Assembly: GCA_947305005.1 (NCBI GenBank)
Contig: CAMZCM010000017.1
Location: 1 to 56,270, forward strand
Direction: 5' to 3'
Length of the DNA: 56,270 bases
Source: an uncultured Prevotellaceae bacterium
GTDB taxonomy: Bacteria > Bacteroidota > Bacteroidia > Bacteroidales > Bacteroidaceae
Shown: piece by piece, positions 43,550 to 51,938 of the stretch
Position numbering within the stretch: the stretch's first letter is position 1
How the letters are laid out: every line of letters begins with the position of its first letter
The notes under the pieces: model-generated
What the model was told of the DNA's origin: nothing
Seen by the model: only the letters and a program-made list of their open reading frames with translations
Database searches by the model: none
Program-made: the position numbers and the translations under genes

Positions 43550-44122
43550 TTATAGAAAAGCGCGTTGGAGGATAGCAAGGACTATCTCTGTAGGGAAGCC
43601 TTCGTAGCGCTCCCGAATGCGCTGTGTCTTGTGGTTCACCAGATGATTCAGGTATTCTTCAAACCGCTCCAGCGTGGAGGCGTTATCCTTCGGCTCTGTG
43701 GCGTAGAGACCAATGCTGGCGCCTTTCTTGGTGTCATTGAAGATAGGCTGATGGTTGTGGGAGAACCACCAATAAGTGTCGTAGAAGAGCGTTTGCTGTT
43801 TGTGTGTCAACACGGGTTCTACGAGAAACAACACCTGATTGTTATTTAAGAAAGATGCCCGGACTTCACCTTCCTTGTGAAGCCCGAGCATATTGGCGTA
43901 AAGATTGCGATAATAATTGGGAGCTGCCAGCAATTTGCCTACCAAAGCATAGAGAGCAGAATGACGGACAATGCCGAAGTTCTCCAGAGCAGTCAAGTAA
44001 GACATAGCATCAGTCGCTACTTGAGCAGCTGCTATCATGGCATGTAACTGTTCCTCGTGTCGCACCTGGCCCATGCGATAGGCCAGCAGAATCACATCAA
44101 TGAAAAGATAATCTATCTTCAC
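43550..44122 (-). CDS. Uncharacterised cytoplasmic protein coupled to the arabinofuranosidase
   Basis: 190 residues, no signal peptide or membrane segment. I do not recognise it. It is mostly helical, with a His- and Tyr-rich middle (YDTYWWFSHNHQPIFND) and an ending of helix type (GFPTEIVLAILQRAFL). Its ATG overlaps the stop of the GH51 gene in an ATGA, implying translational coupling. A cytoplasmic protein coupled to an exported glycosidase is an odd pairing, so the link may be for expression only. Confidence 0.7.
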   Translation of the reverse strand: MKIDYLFIDVILLAYRMGQVRHEEQLHAMIAAAQVATDAMSYLTALENFGIVRHSALYALVGKLLAAPNYYRNLYANMLGLHKEGEVRASFLNNNQVLFLVEPVLTHKQQTLFYDTYWWFSHNHQPIFNDTKKGASIGLYATEPKDNASTLERFEEYLNHLVNHKTQRIRERYEGFPTEIVLAILQRAFL

Positions 44123-46128
44123 AGTGAGTATGTCAGCATGACGAAGGAGTAGGGAGCCACTTCCATTGTCGTGCGTTTCTCAGCTTTGATGGTCTCTTCT
44201 TTCGGCGCAATGGGTTGCTGCTCGAAGTTGTTCTCGTCATTGGGCTGTCCGGCAAGAATGGTCTTGGTAGCCGTCTTCTTCATGCTCTTGAAACGGCTCA
44301 GGTCTATCGTTGCCTTCTTGGTTTCAGCGCCGGCGTTGCAGAGCTTCACGAAGAGCTGGCGTGTCTTGACGTTGAGGACCACGCTCTGACCATAGTGCAC
44401 ATCAACTTGCGGCTGCTGCACACCAGCAGCATCACCCTCGAAGCGTACGCAGTCACCGTAGTAGTACTGGCCTGCACTCTTACCGAACAACTGCTGCACA
44501 TAGTAGCTGCAGGTGAGGATGGGACGCTCGTTGTCGAAGTAGATGAGGTCGGGGTTCCAGTTGGTGGCTGTCTTACGGGCAAAGAGGGGAGCGTAGGAAG
44601 TCATAGCCACTACGTCGCCGTTGCGCTCCACATGCAGGAGATACAGGCCCTCGGCCAGTGCATCAATGAGCTTCTTGTCCTTGGCAGCATATTCGCCGAG
44701 ATAGACTTTCGTCTTGCGGTCACGCGGGTAGTTGTCATACTGACGTGAAGAAAGGAAGTACTTGTTGGGCTCGTAGTAGTGTTCGTCAAGGATGGGCACG
44801 CCGATTTCATCAGCCAGCTTCCAGCCGTTGTCGTAGTCAGGATTGCCCTTGTGAGAGCCAGGACCCGCGGTGCCTACGATGACGATTTCGGGGTGAGCCT
44901 TTGTCACGCGTTCATAGATATATTTGAAGCGCTCGCAGAACTCAGGTGAGATCTTCTCCTCGTTGCCGAGACCCAGATACTTCAGGTTGAACGGTTTCGG
45001 GTGACCGGCTTCAGCGCGTTTGCGACCCCATTTGGTCGTGACATCGCCGTTGGCCCATTCAATCAGGTCCAGGGCATCATCTACCCATTCATCCATCTCG
45101 CTCATGGGCACAACATCTTGTGCTTGTCCTTTCATGCCCCAACCGCCGTTGGCGCCCTGGCAGCTCACACCGCAGGGAAGAATGGGGAGCGGCTCCATAC
45201 CGAGATCTTCGCAGAACTGGAAGTACTCATAGTAACCTAAGCCCATGCTCTGGTGGTAACCCCAAGTGTTCTTCAAGCTACGACGCTGTTCCTTCGGGCC
45301 GATGGTTGTCTTCCAACGGTATGTGTTCCAGAAACCGTCGCCGCCACCGTGTACGACACAGCCGCCGGGGAAACGCATAAAACGAGGATGCAAGCCTGCC
45401 AGTGCTTCGGCCAAGTCCTTGCGAAGGCCATGACCTTTATATGTATCTTGAGGCATCAGGGAAATCATGTCAAGATCCATGGAACCTTTGGTCAGCGCGA
45501 GAATCTGCAGGGAAGCGTTTTGGGCATCCTCGGCTGCAGTCAGCGTGGCCTCATACTTTTCAAAGCTCTTAGAAGAGACTGTGAATGTGGTTTCTGCCAA
45601 CACCTTGGGAGCCTTGCCGCGTTGCTGGCGCTCCAGAAGCACGACACGTATGGCCTTGTCCTCGCCGGTGACGTTGCGCATGAAAGCGGAGAAAGTGTAG
45701 CTGGCACCTGCCTTGATACTGATTCCGTCAAAACCGTCGTTCTGCAGGCCTACACCCGTCCATCCATCAAAATCATAGTAATGACCTACACGCTCGATAT
45801 GCAAGCGCATATAAGTGGGGTTGTTCGGATGAATAGGAGCATCCATCCTGGGTTTCAGCAAACCGAGGGAGTGACCTGGACGAACCAGACGCCAAGCTGT
45901 GCCAGCTCCCCAACCGTCGCGCTCTGTGGGATTATATTCGAAAGAACCGTTTTGAATCAATTCGGCGTAGAGACCACCGTCAGCAGCATGGCTGATATCT
46001 TCAAAGAAAATACCAATCAGCTCATCGCTGATGGCTTTGCCACCTGCCGGAGGAGTCATTGTCTTCTGGGCAAAAAGCCCCATTGTTGCTGTCAGAAAGA
46101 CTGCGCTTAATGTCGTGCGTAGAGTCAT
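44119..46128 (-). CDS. Exported alpha-L-arabinofuranosidase, GH51
   Basis: 669 residues from MTLRTTLSAVF. It releases arabinofuranosyl groups from plant arabinans or arabinoxylans. A signal peptide (cleavage near LFAQK) precedes a carbohydrate-binding-like segment (about 65-225), then the (beta/alpha)8 barrel with the acid/base in GLGNEEK (Glu390) and the nucleophile in YLGEYAA (Glu479), and a C-terminal beta domain. FMRFPGGCVVHG is the family substrate strand. The frame runs 67 codons further up, but the promoter box at 46172-46179 lies inside that stretch. There is no SusC/D pair nearby. Confidence 0.92.
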   Translation of the reverse strand: MTLRTTLSAVFLTATMGLFAQKTMTPPAGGKAISDELIGIFFEDISHAADGGLYAELIQNGSFEYNPTERDGWGAGTAWRLVRPGHSLGLLKPRMDAPIHPNNPTYMRLHIERVGHYYDFDGWTGVGLQNDGFDGISIKAGASYTFSAFMRNVTGEDKAIRVVLLERQQRGKAPKVLAETTFTVSSKSFEKYEATLTAAEDAQNASLQILALTKGSMDLDMISLMPQDTYKGHGLRKDLAEALAGLHPRFMRFPGGCVVHGGGDGFWNTYRWKTTIGPKEQRRSLKNTWGYHQSMGLGYYEYFQFCEDLGMEPLPILPCGVSCQGANGGWGMKGQAQDVVPMSEMDEWVDDALDLIEWANGDVTTKWGRKRAEAGHPKPFNLKYLGLGNEEKISPEFCERFKYIYERVTKAHPEIVIVGTAGPGSHKGNPDYDNGWKLADEIGVPILDEHYYEPNKYFLSSRQYDNYPRDRKTKVYLGEYAAKDKKLIDALAEGLYLLHVERNGDVVAMTSYAPLFARKTATNWNPDLIYFDNERPILTCSYYVQQLFGKSAGQYYYGDCVRFEGDAAGVQQPQVDVHYGQSVVLNVKTRQLFVKLCNAGAETKKATIDLSRFKSMKKTATKTILAGQPNDENNFEQQPIAPKEETIKAEKRTTMEVAPYSFVMLTYSL

Positions 46129-46171
46129 GTGAATAACGTTATTAGTAGTTAGTAAATTTGATAGATGGTCG

Positions 46172-46179
46172 CAAAGGTA
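46172..46179 (-). promoter_or_regulatory. -7 box TACCTTTG of the arabinofuranosidase gene
   Basis: Consensus match on the minus strand, 43 bases before the chosen ATG at 46128. Confidence 0.6.
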
Positions 46180-46275
46180 CGTATAATTCACCTTTTTCGG
46201 ATAGAAAAGCGAAGAAAAAATGAGGAAGAAAGAGAAAAAATACGATGATGAAGTGCTCTTTTCGTAAATTTTGCC

Positions 46276-46283
46276 TACCTTTG
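46276..46283 (+). promoter_or_regulatory. -7 box TACCTTTG of corA
   Basis: Consensus match 164 bases before the corA ATG, implying a leader of about 155-160 bases. The leader is long compared with the 15-40 bases seen for most genes in this window. Confidence 0.55.
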
Positions 46284-46361
46284 CGCCCGTTAAAACCATC
46301 TTATTCCATAAATGGACGATTATCATCAACGTAACAACTGCTTTTCCGTTTGACGTTGAAC

Positions 46362-46441
46362 GTTTAGCGTGAGGAAGGTTTCGCAGCCTTTTCTTGATTG
46401 CTTGGCGTCATCGTTGAACGCCAATAGCTTAAACGCTAAAC
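46362..46441 (+). promoter_or_regulatory. Structured leader of corA: candidate riboregulator with three stems
   Basis: Three stems can form together. P1: GTTTAGCGT (46362-46370) with ACGCTAAAC (46433-46441), perfect. P2: GGAAGG (46373-46378) with CCTTTT (46387-46392), six pairs including two G-U. P3: TTGGCGT (46402-46408) with ACGCCAA (46418-46424), perfect, 9-base loop. P1 encloses P2 and P3 as a three-way junction, and its 3' strand ends 6 bases before the ATG, where it could control ribosome entry. CGTTGAACG also occurs twice (46354-46362, 46412-46420). Regulation by Mg2+ is an inference from the downstream gene. No known riboswitch class is recognised. Confidence 0.5.
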
Positions 46442-46447
46442 AAACTT

Positions 46448-47374
46448 ATGCGAACCTATTGGAACACGAATCATGGTCTGCACACGCTGGACCAATGGCA
46501 GCCCAACTGTTGGGTGCAAGTGACCTGTCCTACGGCAGATGATGCTGCATATCTGCAGCACGAACTGGGAATCCCCGATTACTTCTTGGACGATATCGGT
46601 GACACGGAAGAGCGTGCCCGTTATGACTATGATGACGGATGGATCCTCATCATTCTGCGTATTCCGTATGTCAAGGAGGTGAAATCGCGGACTCCTTTCA
46701 CCACGATACCTTTGGGTATCATCATGAAGGGCGACATCTGTATTACCGTGTGTAACTATGAGACGAACCTGATGATAGACTTCGTGACCTATCAGCAGAA
46801 ACGTGGTGTGGGCTTTACGGACTCCGTGGATATGGTGTTCCGTCTGTTCCTCTCCACCGCTGTGTGGTACCTGAAGCGTCTGAAACAGATCAACGCCCGC
46901 ATTGAGGCTGCGAAGTTGCACTTGGATCGTAAGGTGGATAATGCCGACCTCATCGCCCTCTCCCGTCTTCAGGATAGCCTGACCTATTTTGCTACGTCTA
47001 TCCGGGGTAACGAGACGCTTCTTTCGAAGCTGAAGTTTAAGCTGCCGGTTGATGAACTCGATGCTGACCTCATCGAGGACGTCAGCATTGAGATGAACCA
47101 GGCACGTGAGACAACAGGTATCTATTCCAATATTCTCGAATCCACCATGGACACCTACGCGAACATTATTAATAATAATATGTCCACGGTGATGAAAACC
47201 CTGACGCTTATCTCCATGTTCCTGATGGTACCTACGTTGGTGGCCAGCTTGTTCGGAATGAACTTGATGAACGGCATGGAGTCGCGCCCGTTAGGTTTCC
47301 CCATCGCGATGGTGTTCTCAATCCTTCTGACCCTCATCTTCTGGTGGTATTCGAAGCGAAAGGCCTGGATTTAA
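46448..47374 (+). CDS. corA: CorA-family magnesium/divalent-cation transporter
   Basis: 308 residues. A large N-terminal cytoplasmic domain is followed by a long stalk helix (about 145-250) and two C-terminal membrane helices. The signature GMN is at 270-272 (LFGMNLMNGME), at the pore mouth after the first helix, and the basic tail KRKAW follows the second. CorA forms a pentameric channel for Mg2+, Co2+ or Ni2+. The gene has a long structured leader and its own promoter. No terminator hairpin follows. Confidence 0.92.
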   Translation: MRTYWNTNHGLHTLDQWQPNCWVQVTCPTADDAAYLQHELGIPDYFLDDIGDTEERARYDYDDGWILIILRIPYVKEVKSRTPFTTIPLGIIMKGDICITVCNYETNLMIDFVTYQQKRGVGFTDSVDMVFRLFLSTAVWYLKRLKQINARIEAAKLHLDRKVDNADLIALSRLQDSLTYFATSIRGNETLLSKLKFKLPVDELDADLIEDVSIEMNQARETTGIYSNILESTMDTYANIINNNMSTVMKTLTLISMFLMVPTLVASLFGMNLMNGMESRPLGFPIAMVFSILLTLIFWWYSKRKAWI

Positions 47375-47476
47375 TTGTTTTTTCGTCATTTGTTTGGTCG
47401 AACCGATTATTTTACGTTTATTTGCAACCCCTAAGGGTATTAAATAGGTCTTTTATTGACTAAAACGTAACTAATT

Positions 47477-49405
47477 ATGGACGAAACCAAAGAACTGCAG
47501 CCTACACCGGAAGTGGAGGCTGTGGAAACACAAGTGGAGTCTGCGCCCATTGCTGAGACGCAGGCTGAAGAGAGTATTCAACCTGAAGACGTGGTGGCTG
47601 AAGAGGAACCGCAGTCTCCCGAAGAGGAGGCTGGTCACCCCATCTATGACACCAAGGAGCAAGTGGTTGACCGACTGAAGGAAATTCAGGAAGAGAATAA
47701 AGGTGGCGACAAGAATGAGCTTGATTTCTTGAAGCAAGTGTTCTACAAACTGCATCGTGCTGCTCAGTTGGCTGCCCGTAATGTTTTCATTGAGCAGGGT
47801 GGGGCGCCTGAAGACTGGCGCGCTGAGATTGATGGTGCCGAGGAGAACTTCAAGGCTATCATGACCAGTATTCGTCAGCGTCGTGCAGAGATGGCTGAAG
47901 AGGCTGAGAAACAGAAGGCTGAGAACCTGCAGAAGAAGCAGGCGATCATCGATCGCATCAAGGAACTGGCTGTTTCACCCGAAGAGGCCAACGAGCACTT
48001 CGACGAGTTCAAGCAGCTTCAGGCACAGTGGAGAGAACTCGGTGCTGTGCCTGCAGAGAAAGCTACCGAAACATGGAAAAACTATCAGCTTTATGTAGAG
48101 CAGTTTTACGATTTGCTGAAGTTGAATAGCGAGGCTCGTGAGTATGATTTCAAGAAGAACCTCACGGCCAAAGAGCGTCTAATTGAGCTGGCAGAGAAGC
48201 TGGCTGATGAAGAGGATGTCATCCAAGCATTCAACAAGCTGCAAGGACTGCACGCTGAATATAAGGAAATAGGTCCCGTAGCAAAAGAGCTGCGCGACCA
48301 GATATGGGAGCGCTTCAAGGCAGCTTCCACCATTATCAATAAACGCCATCAGGAGCACTTCGAGGCTATCAAGGCACGCGAAGAAGAGAATCTGCAGAAG
48401 AAGACTGCGCTCTGCGAGCAGGTAGAAAATATCAAGATCGAAGAGATCGCCAGTTTCAACGCCTGGGAGGAGAAGACGAAGGAAGTCATTGACCTACAGG
48501 CTCAGTGGAAGACCATCGGCTTCGCTAACCATAAGCAGAACAATCTTATCTTTGAGCGTTTCCGTGCCGCTTGCGATAACTTCTTCACCGCGAAAGCCGA
48601 GTATTATAAGACCATCAAGGATGAACAGAATGTGAACCTTGAGGCCAAGCGAGCACTTGTGGAGAAAGCTGAAGCGCTGCAGGATAGTACGGAGTGGCGT
48701 AAGACAACCGATAAACTCATCGAATTGCAGAAACAGTGGAAGGGCATCGGTGCCGTTCCTCGTAAATACAGCGAACAGCTCTGGAAACGTTTCACCGCTG
48801 CTTGCGACCATTTCTTTGAGGCAAAGAATGCCGCCAATGCTGACGTGCGTGCCGAAGAAAATGCTAATTTGGAAGCGAAGAAGAGCATCATTGAACAGCT
48901 GAAAACTCTCACGGAGAATCTGGCTGATGCCACTTTGGACAAGGTGAAAGAGTTGCAGGTTCAATGGAACGAGACAGGTCATGTCCCCTTCCGCGAGAAA
49001 GATCGTCTGTACAAGGAGTATCGTGCATTGAGTGACCAACTCTACAAGCACTTTGGCGCTACGCAGGCTCGTCGCCGTCTGGAAGGTTTCCAGAAGAGCA
49101 TCCGTCAGGTGGTCGCTAAAGGCGAGAGCACATTGGCTCGCGAACGTGAGCGCCTGCTCCGTATCTATGAGACCCGCAAGGCTGAGATTCAGACCTATGA
49201 GAACAATCTCAGTTTCCTGAATGCCAAATCCAAGAGCGGCAACTCTCTTGTTGTGGAGATGAACCGCAAGGTGGAGAAACTGCGTGAAGAACTCGACCTT
49301 CTGTCAGGGAAGATCAAGGCTATTGAGGCTGAGATGCGCGCTCCCAAGACAGACGCCGCGCCCGCAGCTGATGCTCCTCAGGAAGAGGCTCCCGCGGCTG
49401 AATGA
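47477..49405 (+). CDS. DUF349 repeat protein
   Basis: 642 residues. An acidic, low-complexity N-terminus (about 1-55, rich in Glu, Gln and Pro) is followed by about five DUF349 repeats, each with a core such as LQAQWRELGAVP, LHAEYKEIGPVA, LQAQWKTIGFAN, LQKQWKGIGAVP and LQVQWNETGHVP and a following WxxF/Y helix. The C-terminal coiled coil (SGKIKAIEAEMRAP) ends in an Ala/Pro/Glu tail. DUF349 proteins are cytoplasmic, of unknown function. The start follows a small ACCC/GGGT hairpin in the leader. Its last 28 bases overlap the converging YhhN gene. Confidence 0.9.
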   Translation: MDETKELQPTPEVEAVETQVESAPIAETQAEESIQPEDVVAEEEPQSPEEEAGHPIYDTKEQVVDRLKEIQEENKGGDKNELDFLKQVFYKLHRAAQLAARNVFIEQGGAPEDWRAEIDGAEENFKAIMTSIRQRRAEMAEEAEKQKAENLQKKQAIIDRIKELAVSPEEANEHFDEFKQLQAQWRELGAVPAEKATETWKNYQLYVEQFYDLLKLNSEAREYDFKKNLTAKERLIELAEKLADEEDVIQAFNKLQGLHAEYKEIGPVAKELRDQIWERFKAASTIINKRHQEHFEAIKAREEENLQKKTALCEQVENIKIEEIASFNAWEEKTKEVIDLQAQWKTIGFANHKQNNLIFERFRAACDNFFTAKAEYYKTIKDEQNVNLEAKRALVEKAEALQDSTEWRKTTDKLIELQKQWKGIGAVPRKYSEQLWKRFTAACDHFFEAKNAANADVRAEENANLEAKKSIIEQLKTLTENLADATLDKVKELQVQWNETGHVPFREKDRLYKEYRALSDQLYKHFGATQARRRLEGFQKSIRQVVAKGESTLARERERLLRIYETRKAEIQTYENNLSFLNAKSKSGNSLVVEMNRKVEKLREELDLLSGKIKAIEAEMRAPKTDAAPAADAPQEEAPAAE

Positions 49406-50082
49406 AGCTTACTTTCGGCGCGAGATGTGCCGATAAAGAGGAACAGTAATGCTGCATAATATGTGCTCATGATATAAAGTGAAGCATGAGGAATAGGAGC
49501 AGTAAACTTGTTCCATGAAAGAATAAAATCAGAAATAAGAAACAGCAGACCGCCTGCAGCCGCAATATACGGAAGAGTGGTCTGCTGTTTTTGTGTAGAT
49601 AATGCGTTGACAAGGCTCGTCCACACGGTTCCGGTGAGGAGTAGTGCGTACACCATGCAGCCGTATCGAATGAGTGAATCCTGTATGGCGGGTATCACTT
49701 TCAATGCAGCTATACCGAGTGGAAAAGCGCAGATGATAGTGGAAGCGGCGAGAACGGCTGTACGGGGTCTTGCCTGATGGATGAGGCTGGTGAACCACGC
49801 GATGAAGTAGAGGTGCGCAACGGCAAAACCGCCCATCTGTCCTTCAAAGCTACCCATCACACCCATTGCATCCCCTATGGCACAGAAACAGAAACCGATG
49901 TTCATCAGCTTGGGTAGTTGGCCAATACCGCCCAGCGTCAGGATGACAGCAGGCAAGGCCAATCGCATCGCAAATAGCAGGCACTTCCCGTCTGGCTTGC
50001 CAATAGGGAAAAAGAACCAGAGTGTCGCCATCAGAAAGATAGTGATGGTAACTAATGTCTTGATATTTAGCTTTGTTGTCAT
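49378..50082 (-). CDS. YhhN family membrane protein (lysoplasmalogenase-like)
   Basis: 234 residues with about eight membrane helices. It belongs to the YhhN/TMEM86 family; animal TMEM86B cleaves lysoplasmalogen. The family aspartates are in FCAIGDAMGVMG and LLFLISDFILSWNKF. Bacterial function is not firmly known, although some anaerobic Bacteroidetes may handle plasmalogen-type lipids. The 3' end overlaps the 3' end of the DUF349 gene by 28 bp on the opposite strand. Confidence 0.85.
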   Translation of the reverse strand: MTTKLNIKTLVTITIFLMATLWFFFPIGKPDGKCLLFAMRLALPAVILTLGGIGQLPKLMNIGFCFCAIGDAMGVMGSFEGQMGGFAVAHLYFIAWFTSLIHQARPRTAVLAASTIICAFPLGIAALKVIPAIQDSLIRYGCMVYALLLTGTVWTSLVNALSTQKQQTTLPYIAAAGGLLFLISDFILSWNKFTAPIPHASLYIMSTYYAALLFLFIGTSRAESKLHSAAGASS

Positions 50083-50122
50083 TCTTACAATGCTATAAGC
50101 TGAACGAATTATTCACATTCTT

Positions 50123-50506
50123 TTACCGATGAGAAAAATGGTGTACTGAGATACCAATGCCTGTGCCTATGGCAACCCCAATACTATTGGCTAGGAAGTC
50201 GAGCCATTCGCCGCTGCGATACGAGGTGCAATAGGCTTGAAGGAGTTCCAGACAGCCGCTCATGACGATGGGTGTAATAAAAGCCCAAATGAAGAGACGT
50301 AGCCAAAGCAGACGCTCGTGATGGCGTAGGTGTTCAAACCAGATAATGCTAGTGAAACCAGCATACATAACCATGTGAGTCCATTTGTCCGCAAAAGGAA
50401 CATCTTCTGCAATCTCGATTCGACCGATAGGGGCTAAGGAGAGGACGAAGATGGTAATCATTGTGAGTAGGCTCAGTGGATAGCGTTTGATGCAATTTGT
50501 CAGCAT
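50123..50506 (-). CDS. VanZ-like family membrane protein
   Basis: 127 residues from MLTNCIKRYPLSL. About four membrane segments; the motifs DKWTHMVMYAGFTSIIWFE and the late SGEWLDFLANSIGVAIGTGIG match VanZ-like proteins. Function outside teicoplanin resistance is unknown; in Bacteroidetes such genes are common and not a sign of glycopeptide resistance. A longer frame reaches 50761 but runs antisense through the next gene. It is divergent from the transporter at 50571. Confidence 0.85.
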   Translation of the reverse strand: MLTNCIKRYPLSLLTMITIFVLSLAPIGRIEIAEDVPFADKWTHMVMYAGFTSIIWFEHLRHHERLLWLRLFIWAFITPIVMSGCLELLQAYCTSYRSGEWLDFLANSIGVAIGTGIGISVHHFSHR

Positions 50507-50531
50507 AAAGGTGATTTTGTCGGATTTTTGT

Positions 50532-50562
50532 TGCAAAAGTACAACTTTTATTCGTACTTTTG
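50532..50562 (+). promoter_or_regulatory. Promoter of the sodium-dependent transporter gene
   Basis: TTG (50531-50533) and TACTTTTG (50555-50562) with a 21-base spacer, 8 bases before the ATG at 50571, so the leader is very short. Confidence 0.6.
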
Positions 50563-50570
50563 CCGCTGAT

Positions 50571-51932
50571 ATGGAAAAAAGAGGCTCTTTTGGTAGTAAA
50601 CTAGGCATCGTGTTAGCCACCGCCGGCTCCGCTGTGGGCCTCGGCAATGTTTGGCGCTTTTCCACAGAAGTCGGCGCCAATGGTGGTGCCGCTTTCATCC
50701 TGATATATATCGCTTGTGTAGTATTCTTGGGTGTTCCGCTGATTGTGGCTGAATTTGTCATCGGTCGTCACACGCACAAGAACACGGCTGATGCCTATAA
50801 GGAATTAGCACCCCATTCGCCGTGGGTGCTTCAGGGGTATTTGGGTGTCTTGACGGCGTGGATTATCCTGTGTTATTATAGTGTTGTCTCTGGATGGACA
50901 CTGAAATATCTCGTGTCATCAATTGCGAACCAGGTGACTACGGTAGAAGACAGTGCCGCCTATTTCATTCACTTTACATCGAATCCTTGGATGCCAGTGC
51001 TTTATATGGTATTGGTTATGCTGTTGAGTCATCTGATTATTATTCGTGGCGTGCAAGGCGGTATTGAGAAATTCAGTAAAGTGATGATGCCTTTGTTGTT
51101 ACTGATTATTGCTGTGATGGTGGTTTGCTCTTTCTCTATGCCAGGAACGGAAGAGGGCTTGCGCTTCCTTCTGTTGCCAGACTTCTCAAAGATTAATCCC
51201 AATGTATTCCTCAGCGCGATGGGACAGGCGTTCTTCTCACTCAGTGTGGGAATGGGTTGCCTCTGCACCTATGCCAGCTACTTCACAGATGATTCTAAAC
51301 TGATGAAAACAGCCGGCAGCGTTGCGCTGATAGACACCATGGTGGCTATAATGAGTGGATTCATTATCTTCCCTGCAGTTTTCTCTGTCGCAAATGTAGC
51401 TCCAGATGCAGGCCCTGGTCTTGTGTTTATCACACTGCCCAATGTCTTCCAGATGGCTTTTGCAGATGTGCCTATCGTTGGTTGGCTCTTTGCTGTGTTC
51501 TTCTATCTGTTGTTGCTGTTGGCGGCGCTGACAAGTATGATTTCCATTCATGAGCCTGTGACAGCTTTCTTATTAGAACGTTTTGGCTTCACTCGGCGCA
51601 ATGCGACACGCATCGTTACGGCTGCCTGTATCGTTGTCGGCGTGCTCTGTTCAATGAGTTTCGGACCGCTCTCAGATGTGCATATCATCAAGGATATGAG
51701 TTTCTTCGAATCTTTTGACTTCCTATCGGCAAAGATTCTCATGCCGATAGGTGGTATCATAGTGGCGCTGTTCGCTGGATGGAAACTGGACCGCAAGATG
51801 GTGTATGATGAAATCACGAACCACGGAACCCTGCATTCTTGGACTTTTCCTATCTTCATGTTTCTGATTAAGTGGGTGGCTCCGTTAGCTATTGGCCTAA
51901 TCTTCTTTAATGAGTTAGGATTCTTTAAGTAA
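50571..51932 (+). CDS. Neurotransmitter:sodium symporter-family (SNF) transporter
   Basis: 453 residues, about eleven or twelve membrane helices. The family start is clear: GIVLATAGSAVGLGNVWRFSTEVGANGGAAF, with the unwound helix-1 region (AVGLGNVWRF) that binds Na+ and substrate, and later GQAFFSLSVGMGCLCTYASY for helix 6. Bacterial relatives such as LeuT carry amino acids with sodium. The substrate cannot be read from the sequence. The start codon is set by the promoter just before it. Confidence 0.92.
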   Translation: MEKRGSFGSKLGIVLATAGSAVGLGNVWRFSTEVGANGGAAFILIYIACVVFLGVPLIVAEFVIGRHTHKNTADAYKELAPHSPWVLQGYLGVLTAWIILCYYSVVSGWTLKYLVSSIANQVTTVEDSAAYFIHFTSNPWMPVLYMVLVMLLSHLIIIRGVQGGIEKFSKVMMPLLLLIIAVMVVCSFSMPGTEEGLRFLLLPDFSKINPNVFLSAMGQAFFSLSVGMGCLCTYASYFTDDSKLMKTAGSVALIDTMVAIMSGFIIFPAVFSVANVAPDAGPGLVFITLPNVFQMAFADVPIVGWLFAVFFYLLLLLAALTSMISIHEPVTAFLLERFGFTRRNATRIVTAACIVVGVLCSMSFGPLSDVHIIKDMSFFESFDFLSAKILMPIGGIIVALFAGWKLDRKMVYDEITNHGTLHSWTFPIFMFLIKWVAPLAIGLIFFNELGFFK

Positions 51933-51938
51933 GACGTC

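Noticed and set aside
45253..46110. Plus-strand frame of 285 codons
   Set aside because: Antisense to the GH51 arabinofuranosidase, whose catalytic motifs are intact; no promoter in the right place.
46129..46329. N-terminal extension of the arabinofuranosidase (67 codons)
   Set aside because: The promoter box at 46172-46179 lies inside it, and the signal peptide begins at 46128.
46436..46921. Minus-strand frame of 161 codons opposite corA
   Set aside because: Antisense to a clear CorA protein; no family pattern.
50123..50506. Glycopeptide-resistance gene because of VanZ similarity
   Set aside because: No vanHAX, vanS/R or mobile element is nearby, and VanZ-like proteins are common in sensitive Bacteroidetes.
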